From Pseudonocardia nematodicida (GTDB taxonomy: Bacteria > Actinomycetota > Actinomycetes > Mycobacteriales > Pseudonocardiaceae): a DNA stretch of 64,000 bases. The position numbers were made by a program, and so were the translations under genes. This document shows positions 8,246 through 17,038 of the stretch, in pieces. The stretch is taken from positions 1-64,000 of the forward strand of contig NZ_JBEDNQ010000005.1 in assembly GCF_040105385.1 (NCBI RefSeq), in the 5' to 3' direction. How positions within the stretch are numbered: the stretch's first letter is position 1; every line of letters starts with the position of its first letter. A model generated the notes under the pieces. The model saw nothing but the letters and a program-made list of their open reading frames with translations, made no database searches and was not told where the DNA came from.

Positions 8246-9070
8246 ATGAGCCAGGACAGCGCGGTCGAGGACATCGTCGTCGAGGTGACCGGCGGGGTCG
8301 CCCGGGTGCGGCTGAACCGCCCGGCGGCGGCGAACGCGCTGCACGAGCCGATGTGGTTCGCGCTGCGCGACACGATGCGCGCCCTGGACGCCGACCCGGC
8401 CGTCCGGGTGGTCGTGATCAGCGGCAACGGCCGGCACTTCTGTTCCGGGATCGACGTCTCGATGCTCGCCGGGCTCGAGGCGACCGCCGCCGACCCCTCC
8501 CCCGGGCACGGCGCGGACCGGCTGCGCCGCACGATTCTCGACCTGCAGGACTGCCTGACCGCCGTCGAGCGCTGCCGGGTGCCGGTGATCGCCGCGGTGC
8601 AGGGGGCGTGCGTCGGCGCGGGCCTGGACCTCGCGGTGGCCTGCGACCTGCGCCACGCCACCGCCGACGCGTCGTTCGTGCTGAAGGAGGTCGACATGGG
8701 CCTGGCCGCCGACGTCGGCGTGCTGCAGCGGCTGCCGCGGATCGTCGGCGAGGGCGTCGCCCGGGAGCTGGCCTACACCTGCCGCCCGGTGTCCGGGAAC
8801 GAGGCGGCGTCGCTGCGGCTGGTCAACGGGGTGCACCCGGACGCGGACGCACTCGAGGCCGCGGTGTCCGGGCTCGCCGCCGATCTCGCGGCGAAGTCAC
8901 CGCTGGCGTTGCGGGGCACCAAGCACGCGATCACCTACGCCCGCGACCACTCGGTCGCCGACGGCCTGGAGCAGATCGCGACGTGGAACGCCGGTGCGCT
9001 GATCTCGGCAGACCTGCGCGAGGCCGTCGCGGCGTTCACCGAGAAGCGACCGGCCGTCCACCGCGACTAG
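8246..9070 (+). CDS. crotonase, delta3,5-delta2,4-dienoyl-CoA isomerase type
   Basis: A 274-residue enoyl-CoA hydratase/isomerase superfamily protein. The oxyanion-hole segments HFCSGIDVSML and GACVGAGLDLAVACDLR are present. Three acidic residues, D128 (GLDL), E148 (LKEVDMG) and D156 (AADVG), keep the exact 20 and 8 residue spacing of the catalytic Asp/Glu/Asp of mammalian ECH1. The run KEVDMGLAADVGVLQRLP is diagnostic of dienoyl-CoA isomerases rather than ordinary hydratases. The likely role is isomerising dienoyl-CoA intermediates in oxidation of unsaturated acyl-CoAs. AGGGAG lies about ten bases before the ATG. It appears monocistronic. Confidence 0.85.
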   Translation: MSQDSAVEDIVVEVTGGVARVRLNRPAAANALHEPMWFALRDTMRALDADPAVRVVVISGNGRHFCSGIDVSMLAGLEATAADPSPGHGADRLRRTILDLQDCLTAVERCRVPVIAAVQGACVGAGLDLAVACDLRHATADASFVLKEVDMGLAADVGVLQRLPRIVGEGVARELAYTCRPVSGNEAASLRLVNGVHPDADALEAAVSGLAADLAAKSPLALRGTKHAITYARDHSVADGLEQIATWNAGALISADLREAVAAFTEKRPAVHRD

Positions 9071-9079
9071 CGCCCCGTC

Positions 9080-9904
9080 CTACGAGGACGAGGGCCGGAT
9101 CCGCCCGACGAGCGCGTACATCCCGACCTCACGTCCGGGTTCGGCCGGGTCGTCGGGCCGCCAGCGGGTGACGTCGACCAGACCGGGCTCGATCAGGTCC
9201 AGCCGCGCGGTCAGCCGGCGCAGCGTGTCCCGGTCGCGGGAGGTCGCGGGCTGCGCGGACTCCTTCGTGAACCGTTCCAGCATCGCCATCTCCTCGCCGA
9301 CGGCCGGGTCGTCCTGGTCAGTGCTGCCGTGCGAGATCACCAGCATGCTGCCCGGCCCGACGGCGTCGCAGTAGCGCGCGAGGAGCGCGGCCAGCAGGTC
9401 GTCGTCGGGCACGAAGTGCAGCACCGACGCCGCCAGCACCGCGGTCGGCTGCTGCGGGTCGAGCAGGCCGGCGACGCCGGGGGCGGCCAGCACCGCCTCC
9501 GGGTCGCACAGGTCGGCGGCGGTGATCGTGGCGCCCTCGACGCCGTCGAGCACCGAACGCGAGATCGACACCGCGACCGGTTCGATGTCGACGTAGGCGA
9601 CCCGGGCGGCCGGGTCGTGGCGGTGCGCGATGGTGTGGACCGGCTCCGCGGTCGGGATGCCGGAACCGAGGTCGAGGAACTGCCGGCAGCCCAGTTCCAG
9701 ACACGCTCGGACCGCGCGGTGCACGAACGAGCGGTTGGCGACCGCGGCGTCCCGGGCTCCGGGCAGCGCCTCCAGGATGCGGGCGGCGAAGGCGCGGTCG
9801 GCGGCGAAGTTGTGCGCTCCCCCGAGCATGTGGTCGTAGACCCGCGCGGGATTGGGGAGCGTCAGGTCCGGCTCGCAGGCCGGATCGGGAGCGGCGCCGT
9901 TCAT
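9080..9904 (-). CDS. SAM-dependent methyltransferase, DUF574 type
   Basis: A 274-residue protein of the actinobacterial S-adenosyl methyltransferase family (DUF574). The family start NPARVYDHMLGGAHNFAADR is followed by the SAM-binding QFLDLGSGIPT and acidic AYVDIEPVA, then VLAASVLHFV. Targets of the family are mostly unknown; many copies occur per actinobacterial genome. The ATG at 9904 is used because GAGAGGG precedes it and the family begins near that point. It converges with the crotonase, whose stop is 10 bases away. Confidence 0.85.
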   Translation of the reverse strand: MNGAAPDPACEPDLTLPNPARVYDHMLGGAHNFAADRAFAARILEALPGARDAAVANRSFVHRAVRACLELGCRQFLDLGSGIPTAEPVHTIAHRHDPAARVAYVDIEPVAVSISRSVLDGVEGATITAADLCDPEAVLAAPGVAGLLDPQQPTAVLAASVLHFVPDDDLLAALLARYCDAVGPGSMLVISHGSTDQDDPAVGEEMAMLERFTKESAQPATSRDRDTLRRLTARLDLIEPGLVDVTRWRPDDPAEPGREVGMYALVGRIRPSSS

Positions 9905-9966
9905 GGCGTCACCCTCTCGCCCACCCCCTTTGCCGTGCAACCGTTCCACCACGCACACGACGACGG

Positions 9967-10009
9967 CGCCGCACCCCGTGCCGCCCGCCGCGGCGAACGC
10001 GGTGCGGCG
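9967..10009 (-). terminator. hairpin, candidate terminator of the lysine-rich gene
   Basis: Nine-base perfect arms CGCCGCACC (9967-9975) and GGTGCGGCG (10001-10009) around a GC-rich loop, about 37 bases past the stop of the minus-strand gene at 10046. No U-run follows, which is common in high-GC actinobacteria. Confidence 0.4.
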
Positions 10010-10045
10010 GCGGAGGATGCGGCGCCGGGCCGTGGAGCGGTGGGA

Positions 10046-10726
10046 TCAGGTGCGGACGCCGTCGGTGTGGTGCACCTCGACCGGCTGGTCGGCGGTCGCC
10101 TTGTGCTCGACGGCGTCGGCGATCCGCGCGGCCTGCTCCTCGGCCTCGCGGCGGCGCGCGGCCTGCTGCTCCGGGCTGGTCTCCGGGGTGCCGACCCCGC
10201 TGCCCGGGCGGCCCGCGACGACCTGCTTCTTCGCGAGCTTCGCGGCCTTGCGCTCGGCCTTCTCCGCCCGGTCGCGGGTGGCGACCTTCTCCTGGCGGGC
10301 GGCCTTGGCGTCCTTGGCCGCCTTCTTCTCGGCCTTCGCCGCCTTCTTCTGCTGCTTCCGCAGCTTCTCGGCCTCGACCTCGGCCTTCTTCTCCGCCTTG
10401 CGGGCGGCGCGGACGGCCTGCTCGGCCTCCTTCTCCTCGGCCTTGCGGGACTTCTTCTTCGAGTCCTTCGAGCCCGTGGAGTTCTTGGCGTTCTTCGAGT
10501 TCTTGGCGTTCTTCGAGTTCGTGGCGTCCTTCACGGACGTCGACCCCTTCCCGGCACCCTCGACGCTCTCGACGCCGGCGGCGCGCTCCACCCGCTGGGC
10601 GGCCTTCTCGGCGCGGTCGGCAGCGTCCTCGATCCGGGCGGCGGCGGCGTCGAGCACCTGCACGGCGGCTCCCCGGCCGGTCGCGGCCCCTGCCGCGGTC
10701 GCGGAGGCCTTCTTCTTGGTGGCCAT
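10046..10726 (-). CDS. lysine/alanine-rich coiled-coil protein with NSKNAK repeats
   Basis: A 226-residue strongly basic protein with no family I recognise. It starts MATKKKASATA, continues with an Ala-rich helical part (AAARIEDAADRAEKAAQRVERAA), then short tandem units SKNAKN, then a long Lys/Ala/Glu heptad-like coiled coil (about residues 85-170), and a more ordinary acidic tail. The composition recalls histone-like or nucleoid-binding tails, or ribosome/cell-wall associated coiled coils, but no conserved core domain is visible. The 18-bp DNA repeat behind the NSKNAK units could change length by slippage. AAGGGGAGGG precedes the ATG at 10726. It lies between the methyltransferase and the stress sigma factor, all on the minus strand. 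Confidence 0.7.
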   Translation of the reverse strand: MATKKKASATAAGAATGRGAAVQVLDAAAARIEDAADRAEKAAQRVERAAGVESVEGAGKGSTSVKDATNSKNAKNSKNAKNSTGSKDSKKKSRKAEEKEAEQAVRAARKAEKKAEVEAEKLRKQQKKAAKAEKKAAKDAKAARQEKVATRDRAEKAERKAAKLAKKQVVAGRPGSGVGTPETSPEQQAARRREAEEQAARIADAVEHKATADQPVEVHHTDGVRT

Positions 10727-10966
10727 GTACGGCCCTCCCCTTCTTCGCCCGGACCCGGCGCGCCGGTGCACCGGCCGAGCCCGGGAACGAGATCCCGGCC
10801 CCGGCCGGATCGGCGACGGCCCGATGTCCGCGCGGAACATGTCGACGTGGCACCGCCGGACGCCCGGTGAACGGACGGTGACGAGTGCGGAACACGGGAG
10901 GGTTCCCCGTCCGCCGATCGCGAAACGCCGCACACGTCACGTGTCCGGAGTGGACTCGCCGAGGGG

Positions 10967-11806
10967 TCAGCAGGCGTCCGAGGAGACACCGGACGGATCG
11001 GCCCGGCCGGCGCCGCCGCCGTCGGCGAGGTCCTCGCGCAGCGCACCGAGGGTGCGGGTCAGCAGCCGGGACACGTGCATCTGGGACAGCCCCACCTGGG
11101 TGGCGATCTGGGTCTGGGTCTGGTTGCCGAAGAAGCGCAGCATCAGGATGGTGCGTTCGCGCTCGGGCAGCCGGCGCAGCGCGGGGCGCAGCGACTCCCG
11201 CGCCTCGACGGCGTCGAGCCCGGCGTCGATGCCGCCGACGATCTCGCCGAGGGTGCTGTCGCTCTCGCCGACCATCTGGTCCAGCGAGTCGGACCGGTAG
11301 GACTCCTGCGCCTGCAGTCCCTCGATGACCTCGTCGCGGGTGATCCCGAGGTGCTCGGCCAGCTCGGAGACCCGCGGCGCGCGACCGAGCCGGGACGACA
11401 GCTCCTCCTGGGCCCGGGTCATCCGGGACTGGATGTCCTTCAGCCGTCGCGGCACCCGCATCGACCAGGTCCGGTCACGGAAGTAGCGGCGGACCTCCCC
11501 GGTGATCGTCGGGACGGCGTAGGCCAGGAACGGGATGCCGTGTGCGGGGTCGTACCGGTCGAGCGCGTTCAGCAGCCCGATCGCGCCGACCTGCTCCAGG
11601 TCGTCGACGGGCTCGCCACGGTGCCGGTAGCGGCCCGCGATGTGCCGCACGACGGGCGCGAACCCGGCCGCGAGCTCGTCGCGCAGCCGCGCCCGCTCCG
11701 GATCGTCCGGGTCGGTGGCGGCGAAATCGCGCAACGGCGCGTCGAGGTGCGCGTACTCGTCGCCCGCCCCCGGGTCCTCCCCGGTGTCGCGCGTCACCTC
11801 AGGCAT
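10967..11806 (-). CDS. SigB/SigF/SigG-family stress sigma factor
   Basis: A 279-residue group 3 sigma factor. Region 2 contains EPVDDLEQVGAIGLLNALDR and AYAVPTITGEVRRYFRD (core binding and -10 recognition). Region 3 follows with MRVPRRLKDIQ. Region 4 ends in a helix-turn-helix TQTQIATQVGLSQMHVSRLL for -35 recognition. This is the general-stress/sporulation SigB-SigF type, which is normally held by an RsbW-like anti-sigma kinase. Such a gene is transcribed divergently 155 bases away, so this is a sigma/anti-sigma divergon rather than the usual rsbW-sigF operon. Confidence 0.93.
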   Translation of the reverse strand: MPEVTRDTGEDPGAGDEYAHLDAPLRDFAATDPDDPERARLRDELAAGFAPVVRHIAGRYRHRGEPVDDLEQVGAIGLLNALDRYDPAHGIPFLAYAVPTITGEVRRYFRDRTWSMRVPRRLKDIQSRMTRAQEELSSRLGRAPRVSELAEHLGITRDEVIEGLQAQESYRSDSLDQMVGESDSTLGEIVGGIDAGLDAVEARESLRPALRRLPERERTILMLRFFGNQTQTQIATQVGLSQMHVSRLLTRTLGALREDLADGGGAGRADPSGVSSDAC

Positions 11807-11946
11807 GCCGCCACCCGGGCGGACGATGATCGACTCTCATCGCCTCCGACGGTAGGCCCACGTCTGCGCACCCGCATGTCGAACGGCACCGTAGGGGCGG
11901 AATCACGCATCGGTGTCACTCGGAATGAGTCGGGAACCGCCCGACG

Positions 11947-11952
11947 GGGTAT
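11947..11952 (+). promoter_or_regulatory. GGGTAT, possible SigF-type -10 element
   Basis: GGGTAT is the -10 consensus recognised by mycobacterial SigF-type factors. It ends ten bases before the ATG of the anti-sigma gene, so a transcript would be almost leaderless. The -35 region (GAGT about 15 bases upstream) is a poor match to GTTT. It would imply autoregulation. Confidence 0.35.
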
Positions 11953-11961
11953 CACCTGCGC

Positions 11962-12402
11962 ATGTCCTCGCACCTTCACGTCGAGCTGCCCGCCGAACCG
12001 GGCGCAGCCGGGCGGTCCCGCCGGGAGACCGTGCGGTGGCTCGCCGCGCTCTGCGGGGGCGACGTCCCGTGCGCGACGGCCGACGACCTGGTGATCGCGG
12101 TCAACGAAGCGGTGTCGAACAGCATCGAGCACGCCTACGCCGCCCACCGGCCCGGCACCGTCACGCTGCACGCGGAGGTCGAGGGAGCCGGCGGCCCGGG
12201 GTGCACCAGCGTGCGGGTGCGGATGGTCGTCTCGGACCGCGGGGCCTGGCGCGAACCGCGCGCGGACAACGGGTTCCGTGGGCGCGGCCTCGGCATGATC
12301 CGGGCCTGTGCCGAGGACGTCACCGTCGAGCCTGGACCGGACGGCACGACCGTCACGTTCCACCGCACGCTGGGCGGCTGCCCGCTGGCCCGGGCCTCCT
12401 GA
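11962..12402 (+). CDS. RsbW-like anti-sigma factor / serine kinase
   Basis: A 146-residue GHKL ATPase domain protein of the HATPase_c_2 type. The N box is AVNEAVSNSIEHAY, the D-containing G1 is VVSDRGAW and the G2 box is FRGRGLGMIRACA. Proteins of this size and motif set bind SigB/SigF factors and phosphorylate anti-anti-sigma STAS proteins; no STAS gene lies nearby. The divergent SigF-type gene makes that factor the probable partner. It converges with an AlkZ-like gene 10 bases downstream. Confidence 0.88.
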   Translation: MSSHLHVELPAEPGAAGRSRRETVRWLAALCGGDVPCATADDLVIAVNEAVSNSIEHAYAAHRPGTVTLHAEVEGAGGPGCTSVRVRMVVSDRGAWREPRADNGFRGRGLGMIRACAEDVTVEPGPDGTTVTFHRTLGGCPLARAS

Positions 12403-12412
12403 GCCGGAGACC

Positions 12413-13519
12413 TCAGCGCGGGGAGGCCGCGACCCGGACCCGCCGGCGCGCCCCGCCGGACAGGAAGGCGGCGAGCTCCCGCCCCTCCTCGGCGACGGCG
12501 GTCCGGTCGGCCCGGGTGAACCGGCGCAGCGGGTGGACGACCACGGTGCCGTCCTCGACGGTCCAGGTCGCACCGACCCGGCCGCCGAGCAGGACCGCAC
12601 GTTCGCCCGCGACGGACAGGCCGCGGTGCGCGTCGTCGACGATCCGGCTGCGGTCGTCGTAGCCGAGGATCGCGTTGTCGAAGGCGGGCAGGAACCGGAC
12701 CGGCGCCGGGGTGTCGGGGTCCGGCCGCGGTGCGTCGGGCAGGTCCAGCAGTTCGCGGTCGCGGTCGTCGGTGAACGCGACCAGCTCGTCACGGACGGCC
12801 GCCACCGCGGCGGGCAGCCCGGCGAGACCGCACCAGGCGCGCAGGTCGGCGGTGGCCGCCGGGCCGAACGCGGCCAGGTAGCGGCGGACGAGCTCGCGCC
12901 CGGCGGTATCGTCGCCGTCTGCGGCGACCGGGTCCGCCGGCCGTCCCAGCCACGACGCCAGCGGGACGTGCCGGGCACCGCCGGTCCGGCCCCACAGTCC
13001 GCGTGGCGGGATCTGGACCATCGGGACCAGTGCGGCGACGACCGCCTCGCCCAGCGCACGCGGACCGGGGTCGGGCCACCGCGCGGCGAGCGCGCGGCCG
13101 ACCTCCGGCATCGTGCGGGGCTCGCCGTCGTCGGTCAGGGCCACGCCGGCCTCGGCGAGTGCACCGAGGTCGACGCCGTCGAGCTCCCGCCGGTAGACAC
13201 CGGTCACCCGCTGCCGGAGCATCGCGCCGTGCCGGCCGCGCCAGGCCAGCGCGTCGCCCGCGGTGAGGAGGTGGACGGTGCGGCGCATCAGGTGCGTGCG
13301 CACCACCCGGCGTCCGGTCAGCAGCCCGGACAGCTCCTCCGGGTCGAACCCGCGCAGCCGCGACCACAGCCCGATGAAGGGTTCCTGCGGCTCCTGGGCC
13401 TGCAGCCCGCAGAGGTGCGCGACCGCGGCCTCGACCCCGGCGTCGGAGCGGTCGAGCAGGAGCTGACGGGCGAGGGAGGCGCGGCCCAGCGCGCGCTGCC
13501 CGAGCCGGGTCGGGGCCAT
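12413..13519 (-). CDS. winged-helix DNA-binding protein, AlkZ/YcaQ-like
   Basis: A 368-residue HTH_42 superfamily protein, the fold of the AlkZ DNA glycosylases that unhook interstrand crosslinks and remove bulky N7 adducts. The first helix region carries CGLQAQEPQEP, matching the Q-x-Q catalytic motif of AlkZ enzymes. VRTHLMRRTVHLL and RFLPAFDNAILGYDDR are further conserved family blocks. The length is normal for the family. Actinobacteria carry several paralogues, some tied to genotoxin resistance. No biosynthetic cluster is adjacent here, so a housekeeping or general repair role is more likely. Confidence 0.8.
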   Translation of the reverse strand: MAPTRLGQRALGRASLARQLLLDRSDAGVEAAVAHLCGLQAQEPQEPFIGLWSRLRGFDPEELSGLLTGRRVVRTHLMRRTVHLLTAGDALAWRGRHGAMLRQRVTGVYRRELDGVDLGALAEAGVALTDDGEPRTMPEVGRALAARWPDPGPRALGEAVVAALVPMVQIPPRGLWGRTGGARHVPLASWLGRPADPVAADGDDTAGRELVRRYLAAFGPAATADLRAWCGLAGLPAAVAAVRDELVAFTDDRDRELLDLPDAPRPDPDTPAPVRFLPAFDNAILGYDDRSRIVDDAHRGLSVAGERAVLLGGRVGATWTVEDGTVVVHPLRRFTRADRTAVAEEGRELAAFLSGGARRRVRVAASPR

Positions 13520-13565
13520 CGGTGTCTCCGGAGGATCGGTGGTCGGTGGTGTCCGGAGATCCTCC

Positions 13566-13600
13566 CGCGGAACGCGGACGGGAACGGTCCGCGTTCCGCG
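13566..13600. repeat. perfect 14-bp inverted repeat between divergent genes
   Basis: CGCGGAACGCGGAC and its exact reverse complement separated by seven bases. It sits in the 163-base gap between the AlkZ-like gene (start 13519) and the membrane gene (start 13683), 47 bases from one start and 83 from the other. Because both genes read away from it, it is better placed as an operator or a 5' leader hairpin than as a terminator. Confidence 0.85.
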
Positions 13601-13682
13601 GGGTACGCGGGTTGGCGGATGTTTAGACCCGACCGCGGTGTGACTGTCTCACAATGGATCGGTCGAATGCCCGGAGGCTCCC

Positions 13683-14258
13683 GTGATCGCCGCTGTCATC
13701 ACCTCCGTGCTGGAGAACTTCACCGTCACGCTGTTCGTGGTCGGGCTGGTAGCGGCCGGTATCAGCATCGCCGTGCACCGCCGGGAGCGGACCGCGGCGA
13801 CGGTCACCGGCGCGCTGCTCGACTGGTTCCTCTTCTTCAGCGTGGGCGTCAGCTTCGCCTACAACGCCGTGCTGCACAGCTTCTTCGGCGACTTCACCGC
13901 CTCGGTGATCGGCTGGCCGCAGAGCCCGTTCCAGCTCGAGGTCGCCTTCGCCAGCCTGGGCTTCGCGCTCGTCGGGTTCCTGGCGTTCCCGCGCCGGGCG
14001 CACATCGGGGTCAAGCTCGCCGCCGTCCTGGGCGTCACGCCGTTCCTGTGGGGTGCCGCGGGCGGGCACATCTACCAGCTCGTCGTCTTCGGCAACCACG
14101 CTCCGGGCAACTCCGGAGCGATCCTCTGGTCCGACCTCCTGCTGCCGGCGTTCGGCCTGATCGCGGTGTGGGCGCACCACTACACCACCACCCGGGTCGA
14201 CCCGGTGGGCCGCCACGTGCGCACCCCCGCGGACCCGCGGGAGTCCGCGGTCAACTGA
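13683..14258 (+). CDS. DUF6790-like integral membrane protein
   Basis: A 191-residue protein with five or six hydrophobic helices. FFSVGVSFAYNAVLHSFFGD and WGAAGGHIYQLVVFGNHAPG resemble the small membrane family DUF6790, whose function is unknown. The GTG start at 13683 has a clear GGAGG eight bases upstream. It stands alone between the AlkZ-like gene and the LuxR-type ATPase regulator. Confidence 0.7.
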   Translation: MIAAVITSVLENFTVTLFVVGLVAAGISIAVHRRERTAATVTGALLDWFLFFSVGVSFAYNAVLHSFFGDFTASVIGWPQSPFQLEVAFASLGFALVGFLAFPRRAHIGVKLAAVLGVTPFLWGAAGGHIYQLVVFGNHAPGNSGAILWSDLLLPAFGLIAVWAHHYTTTRVDPVGRHVRTPADPRESAVN

Positions 14259-14333
14259 CCACGCCGTTCCCGTCCGGGTGACGAGATGTCGACCACGACG
14301 CCGTGACCGGCGCGGACGCCTACCATCGCCGGG

Positions 14334-17033
14334 GTGGTCGCCGGTCCGTCGCGGGTGTGGTCGGGGGATCGCGTGCGGGCCGGGCAGGTGGCCGACCTGG
14401 TCGACCTCGTCGTCGCCGACGACCCCACCCGTCCGCGCGGGCTGATCCTGACCGGCGCCCCCGGTATCGGGAAGTCGACCACGCTGGAGGCCCTCGGACG
14501 CCGGCTGCTAGCCGGCGGGCGGGACACCCGCCGGGTCGGGACCGGCAGCGCCGCGCAGGTGCGGCCGTTCGCCGTCGTCACCGACCTGCTCGGCCTCGAG
14601 CCCGTGCATCCACCGCGGCCCGACAGCGGCGACCACATCGTCGCGGCCGCCGAACAGCTGTGCCGGGTGGCCCCGCTGGTGCTCTGCGTCGACGACGCCC
14701 ACCGCTGCGACCCGGACTCGCTCGACGTGCTGGCGCGGCTGCACGACCTCACCGACGACCTGCCGCTCACGCTCGTCCTCGCACGGCGCGGCGTCGGGGA
14801 CCGCACGGCGCTGTCCGCGCTGGGCCGGCGCCCGGGGATGTGCGAGATCGAGGTGCTCGGCCTGACCGGGAGCGCGGTCGACGAGCTCGTCCGCACCCGG
14901 TGCGGCGCACCACCGTCACCCGGCCTGCGCGCGCTGCTGCTCGGCGCGGACGGCAACCCGCTGCGCATCCGGGCCGTGCTCGACGACCTCGACCGCCGGG
15001 GCGCGCTGCAGGTGTGCGACGACGAGGTGCGCGCCGCCGACGGTGCCGTCACCGCCTCGGTGGAGGCCGGGCTGCGCGCCCAGCTCGCCTCCCTGGACGC
15101 ACCGGCGCGCGACCTGGTCCGGATCCTCGCGGCCTGGGGCGGCCCGGCGGACGTCGCGACCCTGGCCGACGTGCAGGGCACCGGACCGGCCGCACCGATC
15201 GAGCCGGCACGGCTCGCCGTCGGCCTGGGCGTGCTGCGCTGGACCGCCGACGACCGCCTCGCGTTCTCCCACGACCTCTACCGCGACGTCGTGCTCGCCG
15301 ACCTCGAGCCGCCGGTCGCGCGGGCGCTGCACGCGGCCTGCGCCGTGACGTCGCGACGGCAGGGCGCCGGGCCGCTCACCGTCGCCCGGCACACCGCCCG
15401 CGCGGCGGGCCCGGACGCGCCGGCCGCGCTGCTCGCCGCGGCGGCCGATCTGGAGCACGCCCCGTTGCACGCGGCGGACCTGCTCGCGGAGGCGGCCGGG
15501 CACGTCGACGACGACTCACCGCTGGCCGACGACGTCGCGGTCGAGCGGGCCGGCGCGCTGGCCATCACCGGCCAGGTCGAGGCCGCCGAGCGCGTCGCCC
15601 GCGAGCGGCTGGCCCGCTCCCGCACTCCCGGCGTGTGCACGGCGCTGCGCAGCATCGTGCTGTTCTGCCTGCTCAGCGACGCCCAGATCGACGCGGCACT
15701 GGACGAGATCGACCTCGGCCTCGCCCGGATCCGGAGCGGTCGGGCGCGGGCGGAGCTCGTCGATCTCCGCCGCTGGGTCCGGCTGCTCGGTGGCCGGGGA
15801 GTCGTGGAGGGGCCGCCCGCGCGGCCCGCGGAGACCGGCAGCGGGCTGATCAGCGACGCGATCGAGCTGTTCCTCACCGGCGACCCGGAACGTGGCCGGT
15901 GGCGCGCGACCGAGGCGACGCGGGTGCGGTCCCGGGACCGGTCGCGGCCCTGGCTGGACAGCCCGACCGCACCGGTCTGGCCCGCCTACCTCGCGCTGCA
16001 CGCCGAGGGGCCGGTCCGCGCCCGGGAGCTGTCGCTGCGTACCCGGCGGGAGGCGCAGCAGACCGGCCGGCTCTGGCTGACGCCGTTCCACCAGTCGGTG
16101 TCCGCGGGGATCAACTTCCTGGCCGGGGCCTGGGACGACGCGCTGGCCGAGATCGTCTCCGCGCTGGAGGCCGCGGACGCCACCGGCACCGCGTGGACCT
16201 CGACGACGACCGCGACCCGGCTGCAGATCGCGGTGCACCGGGGCGAGCTGGACGAGGCGGCGACGATCCTGCGCCGCTGGCGCACCCGCGCCCTGCCCGA
16301 GCAGTTCGGGCTGCCGCACGTCACCCAGGCCGAGGTCGCGCTGCTCGAGGCCCGGGGCGAGCCGGAGCGGGCCGCCGAACTCGCCCGCCGGGCCTGGTGC
16401 GACGCCCTCGACAGCGGCCGCGTGATGTGGGCGCTGCTCGCCGGGCCGGACACGCTGCGGGTCGCGCGCGCCGCCGGGGACGCCGAGCTCGCCGCACGCG
16501 TCGTGCGCGACACCGCGGCCGTCCCGCTCGGCCGGGCCCGCGCCTCGGCACCGGCCGCCCGGCTGACCGCGGCGATGGCCGCCGGCGACCCCGACGAGGC
16601 CGCCGCGGCGGCCCGGGACTTCCACGGGTTCGGCCACGTGCCCGGCGCGACGGCGGGGTGGGAGGAGGCCGCCTGCCTGGCCGCCGCCCGCGGGGACGCC
16701 GCCACCGCCCGCGCACACGCCGAGCAGTGCGGCGCGCTCGCCGGCTCCGTCGGCGCGGTCACGGTCGAGCGGCGCCTCGCCGCCCGGCTCCGCGCGGCGG
16801 GCCTGCGCCAGGGCGTGCGCGGGAGCCGTCGGCGGCCCGCCTCGGGGTGGGAGAGCCTGACCCCGACCGAGCTGCGGATCGCCGAGCTCGTCGGGCAGGG
16901 GCTGACCAGCCCGCAGGTGGCCGCCCGGCTCTACATCTCGCCGCGCACGGTGCAGACCCACATCTCGCACATCCTGCGCAAGCTCGGGCTGCGGTCCCGG
17001 GTGGAGCTCGCCGCCCAGCTGTCACTGCGCTGA
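14334..17033 (+). CDS. large ATP-binding LuxR-family regulator (LAL type)
   Basis: An 899-residue STAND-type regulator. The N-terminal AAA/NACHT-like ATPase has Walker A TGAPGIGKSTT (near residue 45) and Walker B VLCVDDAHRCD (near 120). A long helical repeat region follows (about 300-820). A C-terminal LuxR helix-turn-helix, LTPTELRIAELVGQGLTSPQ, spans roughly 835-895. LAL regulators bind ATP and an inducer and activate pathway genes, often for secondary or carbohydrate metabolism. Its target is not evident, since neighbours are a membrane protein and a convergent CPBP protease. The GTG at 14334 follows a TACCAT that could be a -10 box, giving a nearly leaderless message. Confidence 0.88.
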   Translation: MVAGPSRVWSGDRVRAGQVADLVDLVVADDPTRPRGLILTGAPGIGKSTTLEALGRRLLAGGRDTRRVGTGSAAQVRPFAVVTDLLGLEPVHPPRPDSGDHIVAAAEQLCRVAPLVLCVDDAHRCDPDSLDVLARLHDLTDDLPLTLVLARRGVGDRTALSALGRRPGMCEIEVLGLTGSAVDELVRTRCGAPPSPGLRALLLGADGNPLRIRAVLDDLDRRGALQVCDDEVRAADGAVTASVEAGLRAQLASLDAPARDLVRILAAWGGPADVATLADVQGTGPAAPIEPARLAVGLGVLRWTADDRLAFSHDLYRDVVLADLEPPVARALHAACAVTSRRQGAGPLTVARHTARAAGPDAPAALLAAAADLEHAPLHAADLLAEAAGHVDDDSPLADDVAVERAGALAITGQVEAAERVARERLARSRTPGVCTALRSIVLFCLLSDAQIDAALDEIDLGLARIRSGRARAELVDLRRWVRLLGGRGVVEGPPARPAETGSGLISDAIELFLTGDPERGRWRATEATRVRSRDRSRPWLDSPTAPVWPAYLALHAEGPVRARELSLRTRREAQQTGRLWLTPFHQSVSAGINFLAGAWDDALAEIVSALEAADATGTAWTSTTTATRLQIAVHRGELDEAATILRRWRTRALPEQFGLPHVTQAEVALLEARGEPERAAELARRAWCDALDSGRVMWALLAGPDTLRVARAAGDAELAARVVRDTAAVPLGRARASAPAARLTAAMAAGDPDEAAAAARDFHGFGHVPGATAGWEEAACLAAARGDAATARAHAEQCGALAGSVGAVTVERRLAARLRAAGLRQGVRGSRRRPASGWESLTPTELRIAELVGQGLTSPQVAARLYISPRTVQTHISHILRKLGLRSRVELAAQLSLR

Positions 17034-17038
17034 CGCGC

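Noticed and set aside
9329..10870. Long forward frame rich in Leu/Gly opposite the lysine-rich gene
   Set aside because: Mirror image of the AAG/GCC-rich coding strand of the minus-strand gene and the methyltransferase; no membrane-protein pattern that survives inspection.
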